From assembly GCA_036674765.1 (NCBI GenBank), contig JARVKI010000120.1:1-64000 (forward strand): a stretch of DNA of 64,000 nucleotides, given 5' to 3'. This document shows, piece after piece, positions 61,079 through 64,000 of this stretch. Both the position numbers and the translations under genes were made by a program. The notes below the pieces were generated by a model, which was not told the DNA's origin, did no database searches, and worked only from the letters and a program-made list of their open reading frames with translations. This stretch comes from Seiridium cupressi. Taxonomy: Eukaryota; Ascomycota; Sordariomycetes; Amphisphaeriales; Sporocadaceae. How positions within the stretch are numbered: position 1 is the stretch's first letter; the number at the start of each line of letters is the position of its first letter.

Positions 61079-63733
61079 TTACACTTTACTCCGGATAACA
61101 GCCCTGCCACCACGCACATCCGGAACCCAGTCAACAAAGCCACTCCTCTCCGCTGTGTGCCAAAAACGATGCCCTAACCAGCTGCCCTCGCCATGCTGCT
61201 CAGCATACCTCTTCACGGTATCCTCGACCAGGGTCTGAGCATCTTCCTGTCTGCCAACTAGGAGCAGCGAGCGGAGGAGCTCATACTGGGCATCCAGATT
61301 AACAAGTAGTCCGGCGGAACTGAGCTTGCGGTAGATGCTGAACGCAGTCTCCGCGTCGCCTGCGGAAGCATATCCTTTGATGACACGGTCATAGAAAATA
61401 CGATCCATATCATCATAATCGAGAAGACGGCGCCGTTGAATAAGCTCGTTGACGGTCTCGAGGTCCGGTGGGTCGCGCGAGAAGTAATGCTCTACCAGTG
61501 TCGTGTAGATGTGTGGAGAGAGCTCAAGACCTTGTTTCCACAGATGTTCCAACACGGCCTTGACGGATTCTTGGGCTCGATCGCCAGAACGGAGAAGCAA
61601 ATAGATCATTTTACCATATGTTTGGTGGTTAGCCTCGAGACCTGCCTTTTTCATATCACTGAACACTGATGCAACAATCTCAACTTGTTTCTGCGGGTCC
61701 CAGGCGTCGAGTCTGGTGAGCGTTCCCTCAAGTATGACAGTGAACGTTGCTGCATCAGCAGGAACGTCTAAAGCCTCCATGTACTTGAAAATGCCCTCCA
61801 CCTCTTTGTCGCGGCCGTCTAGGATCAGTGGCCGCAACAGGAGGTTAAAAGTGTAGATATCGGGAGTGATATTCTGTTCCTTTGCCCACGCCAGCAGTCG
61901 CTGGACGGCAGTGTGGTTGTTGAGACGAATCAGGCCTGACAAAGCAGCATTGATAGGCTCTATGGTGGGTTGGACAGCATGGCGCTTCTGTCCCTTCCCA
62001 GACTGATACCAGAGCACGGCCATCTCTTCCAGGGCTGCAATAGCAGCCGATGGATCGTTACACTCCATCAATCCAGCAATGCGCGTGGTCCAAATCGGCA
62101 TGTCTAGTTGCGCCCCGGAACTGACCAGCCGCTGCCAGACAGTCTTCAGCCCCTTCAGGTTTTGTGCCTTCTTGCATCCATCGAGCATGACATTCCAAGT
62201 CTTGAGCGTCGGCTTGAGACCGACCTTGGGCAAAGTGTTCCAGACCTCAATGGCTTTGTCAGGCTTGTTCAAAGCCATGTAAGTATTGATGAAGGAGTCA
62301 AAAAGGTGTGGGTTCTGCTGGAGTTTAGTGGCCTTTGCAGTCTTGTCGGGTTGAGATCCAGCAAACTCGTGCCAGAGACGGTCCACTTCATTCCAATTTC
62401 GAGTGCCATAAGCTTGGCTAAGCTTTTTCTCCAAATAGGATGTACCATTAGGACCTCTTGCGGTCCTCAACGTTCCGGAAGTCCCCTGCCAATCACTGGA
62501 TTGGCCTATCGTTGGATTAGCACCACTGAGGTGCTCCTCAATCTTTGGCCATTGTCCCATGACGTACTTCCCAATCGGCGGGAAAGTGATTGTGATTGCC
62601 TTTCGGAGGGCTTTCTCGTTCACCCCCGTGAAATTCATCAGATGGGCCACCTTTGTAATGAATCGCGAGGCACTTCGCCGAGAGCTTGTGTTGCTCCTTG
62701 AACCATCAATGAGAAGTGTGAGGGTTGCAATCGCTAGGACAGCAAGCCTATCTCCTAGTTGATTGGGGGCGTATTGTGGAAATAGGCTGCTAAGAGCCAA
62801 CGAGAAGTTGTTCGACTTGGCATATTTGTTGATCGCGAACTTGTCAAGCCTCGGGAACCAAAAGCCGTCAAGTATCTCATTGCTCTCATGCCTAGATTCA
62901 GCAACTCTAGACCTGGGGAGCGACAAGATTTTCCATGACTCGACCAAATCGAGGATAATTCTGTTCTTGGTCGCCAAATGGTCTTCAAAAGCTTCGATCG
63001 ATGGATAATCATCCGCAGAGGTCTTCAATTCACACAGATACCGAACTAGCTCCCCAGTGAGGGTAAGCCACTCCGCTGGGTTGAGATCCCCCAGATCAGC
63101 ATTGACGCGGAAGATGTCGGCCACGGAGGCTAAGTCTGGGTTCAACATGTCGTTCTTCTTGGCTAGAATGACCTTGTGCATGAGACTGGATACCACAGTG
63201 TAAAATACCTTCGGTATGGTTACGCCCTTTTGCTTGATGCTGGGATACAGCACTGTACGTAGAAACTTGAAAGACTCCGGGATCGCCACCTCTGCATCCA
63301 GCATATCTTGCAACTTCCCGATGTCCTGGACCAATTTGATATTCGCAGAATTCGCGTTGACAGCATTGGTAGCGGTTGTATTGATGTCCGGTCGGTCAAC
63401 GATTTGGTGGAATAGGTCGGCCATGTCGGCATCCCCGGTCGCACCGCCATTCCGCCGTCTAGGCTTCAGGGGCGCCCGTGTTTTCTGTCGCTTCTCTTCT
63501 GTCACCACTCGTCGATTGTTGGGCTCCTTCACTCGTCCATCTTCTCTGTTCGGGGTGTTCGCAGCGGTCGTCGTGTCCTGTATCGATGGTGATCCCCCGG
63601 CGCGGATATCACCCGTACCGGCCGCGGCGCTGGACCACAACGATGATCGTGCGCGCCATTGCGACGCTTGTAAGGCCGCCTTTGTCGCGAGCCTATGACG
63701 ACATATGAGGCAGATGGTGCGAGGTGCCTTCAT
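61079..63733 (-). CDS. mitochondrial pentatricopeptide-repeat (PPR) protein, Cya5-like
   Basis: Intronless, 884 residues from the ATG at 63733. The ORF is open further upstream to 63922, but MKAPRTICLICRHRLATKAALQASQWRARSS is an Arg-rich, acid-free mitochondrial presequence, so I start there. A low-complexity linker and a helical central part precede PPR units in the C-terminal half: FDSFINTYMALNKPDKAIEVWNTL, TWNVMLDGCKKAQ, TFNLLLRPLILDG and TFTVILEGTLTRLD. Fungal proteins of this size and layout are annotated as Cya5-like regulators of mitochondrial mRNA translation or stability. The exact RNA target cannot be told. It is probably a conserved housekeeping gene marking the edge of the accessory region. 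Confidence 0.85.
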   Translation of the reverse strand: MKAPRTICLICRHRLATKAALQASQWRARSSLWSSAAAGTGDIRAGGSPSIQDTTTAANTPNREDGRVKEPNNRRVVTEEKRQKTRAPLKPRRRNGGATGDADMADLFHQIVDRPDINTTATNAVNANSANIKLVQDIGKLQDMLDAEVAIPESFKFLRTVLYPSIKQKGVTIPKVFYTVVSSLMHKVILAKKNDMLNPDLASVADIFRVNADLGDLNPAEWLTLTGELVRYLCELKTSADDYPSIEAFEDHLATKNRIILDLVESWKILSLPRSRVAESRHESNEILDGFWFPRLDKFAINKYAKSNNFSLALSSLFPQYAPNQLGDRLAVLAIATLTLLIDGSRSNTSSRRSASRFITKVAHLMNFTGVNEKALRKAITITFPPIGKYVMGQWPKIEEHLSGANPTIGQSSDWQGTSGTLRTARGPNGTSYLEKKLSQAYGTRNWNEVDRLWHEFAGSQPDKTAKATKLQQNPHLFDSFINTYMALNKPDKAIEVWNTLPKVGLKPTLKTWNVMLDGCKKAQNLKGLKTVWQRLVSSGAQLDMPIWTTRIAGLMECNDPSAAIAALEEMAVLWYQSGKGQKRHAVQPTIEPINAALSGLIRLNNHTAVQRLLAWAKEQNITPDIYTFNLLLRPLILDGRDKEVEGIFKYMEALDVPADAATFTVILEGTLTRLDAWDPQKQVEIVASVFSDMKKAGLEANHQTYGKMIYLLLRSGDRAQESVKAVLEHLWKQGLELSPHIYTTLVEHYFSRDPPDLETVNELIQRRRLLDYDDMDRIFYDRVIKGYASAGDAETAFSIYRKLSSAGLLVNLDAQYELLRSLLLVGRQEDAQTLVEDTVKRYAEQHGEGSWLGHRFWHTAERSGFVDWVPDVRGGRAVIRSKV

Positions 63734-64000
63734 AACATCTGGTGGGTTGAGAGGAGCCGAAGTGAGGAGCGTCGTCGTGTTCCTTGAGTAGTATCTACCC
63801 TGACCAAAAAAAAGTTGCTGCGCTCCGACTTTCCCAACTGAGCTCGAGCGGAGTTTAGCGCTGCTGCTGCACATATGGGTGGGCACGCTCGAGCTCCAAA
63901 TCCCCCAGCTACATTGTATCACTTATCGGCTAGGTTTAGCTTATGACCTGACCGACGTCACCCCGGTTGTTCTCATGATGGTCGAAGGTCGAAGGTTGAT
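63734..64000. other. 5' region of the PPR gene
   Basis: Short upstream sequence reaching the window edge; no further gene was seen. Confidence 0.4.

Overview
The window comes from a filamentous ascomycete (Pezizomycotina, most like a Eurotiomycete). Genes carry short GT-AG introns of about 45-115 bp, several start 30-100 bp behind TATA boxes, and the families are fungal: C2H2 plus Fungal_trans regulator, membrane P450s with a P450 reductase, type-B carboxylesterases, a PPR protein and an F-box-like protein. All gene models below were spliced by eye; where exon lengths are given, they add up to an open frame.

The left flank (1 to about 8.9 kb) is gene-poor and decayed. It holds a Ser/Thr/Pro-rich ORF (1662-2753), a DUF4267-like pseudogene with two in-frame stops (about 3649-3930) and an enoyl-reductase-type MDR gene with one nonsense codon (4380-5635).

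The core (about 8.9-51.5 kb) is one dense cluster. It contains three cytochromes P450, a NADPH-cytochrome P450 reductase, two paralogous type-B carboxylesterases, an enol-lactonase-like alpha/beta hydrolase, a C2H2 regulator, two paralogous SDRs, maleylacetate reductase, a carboxymuconolactone-decarboxylase-like protein, a homogentisate-dioxygenase-like protein, a lactonase-type metallo-beta-lactamase, an aromatic-ring FAD monooxygenase, an MFS transporter, a 3-hydroxyisobutyrate-dehydrogenase-like enzyme and a frameshifted aldo-keto reductase. There is no PKS, NRPS or terpene cyclase, so the set looks catabolic. The inferred order is ester or lactone opening, P450 and flavin hydroxylation, ring cleavage by the HGD-like enzyme, lactone and acid processing, then maleylacetate to 3-oxoadipate. 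The substrate cannot be read from the sequence.

A G-rich motif (GTGGGG/CCCCAC, extended form CCCCACATT) recurs in almost every promoter region of the cluster. It may be the site of the cluster C2H2 regulator or of CreA-type carbon repression.

The right flank (51.5-64 kb) holds an SDR fragment, a probably mitochondrial SMP-repeat LEA protein (55888-56577), an F-box-like gene broken by a 20-bp tandem duplication (58726-60254) and a large PPR protein (61079-63733). The window opens with 69 consecutive C residues, probably a sequencing or assembly artefact.
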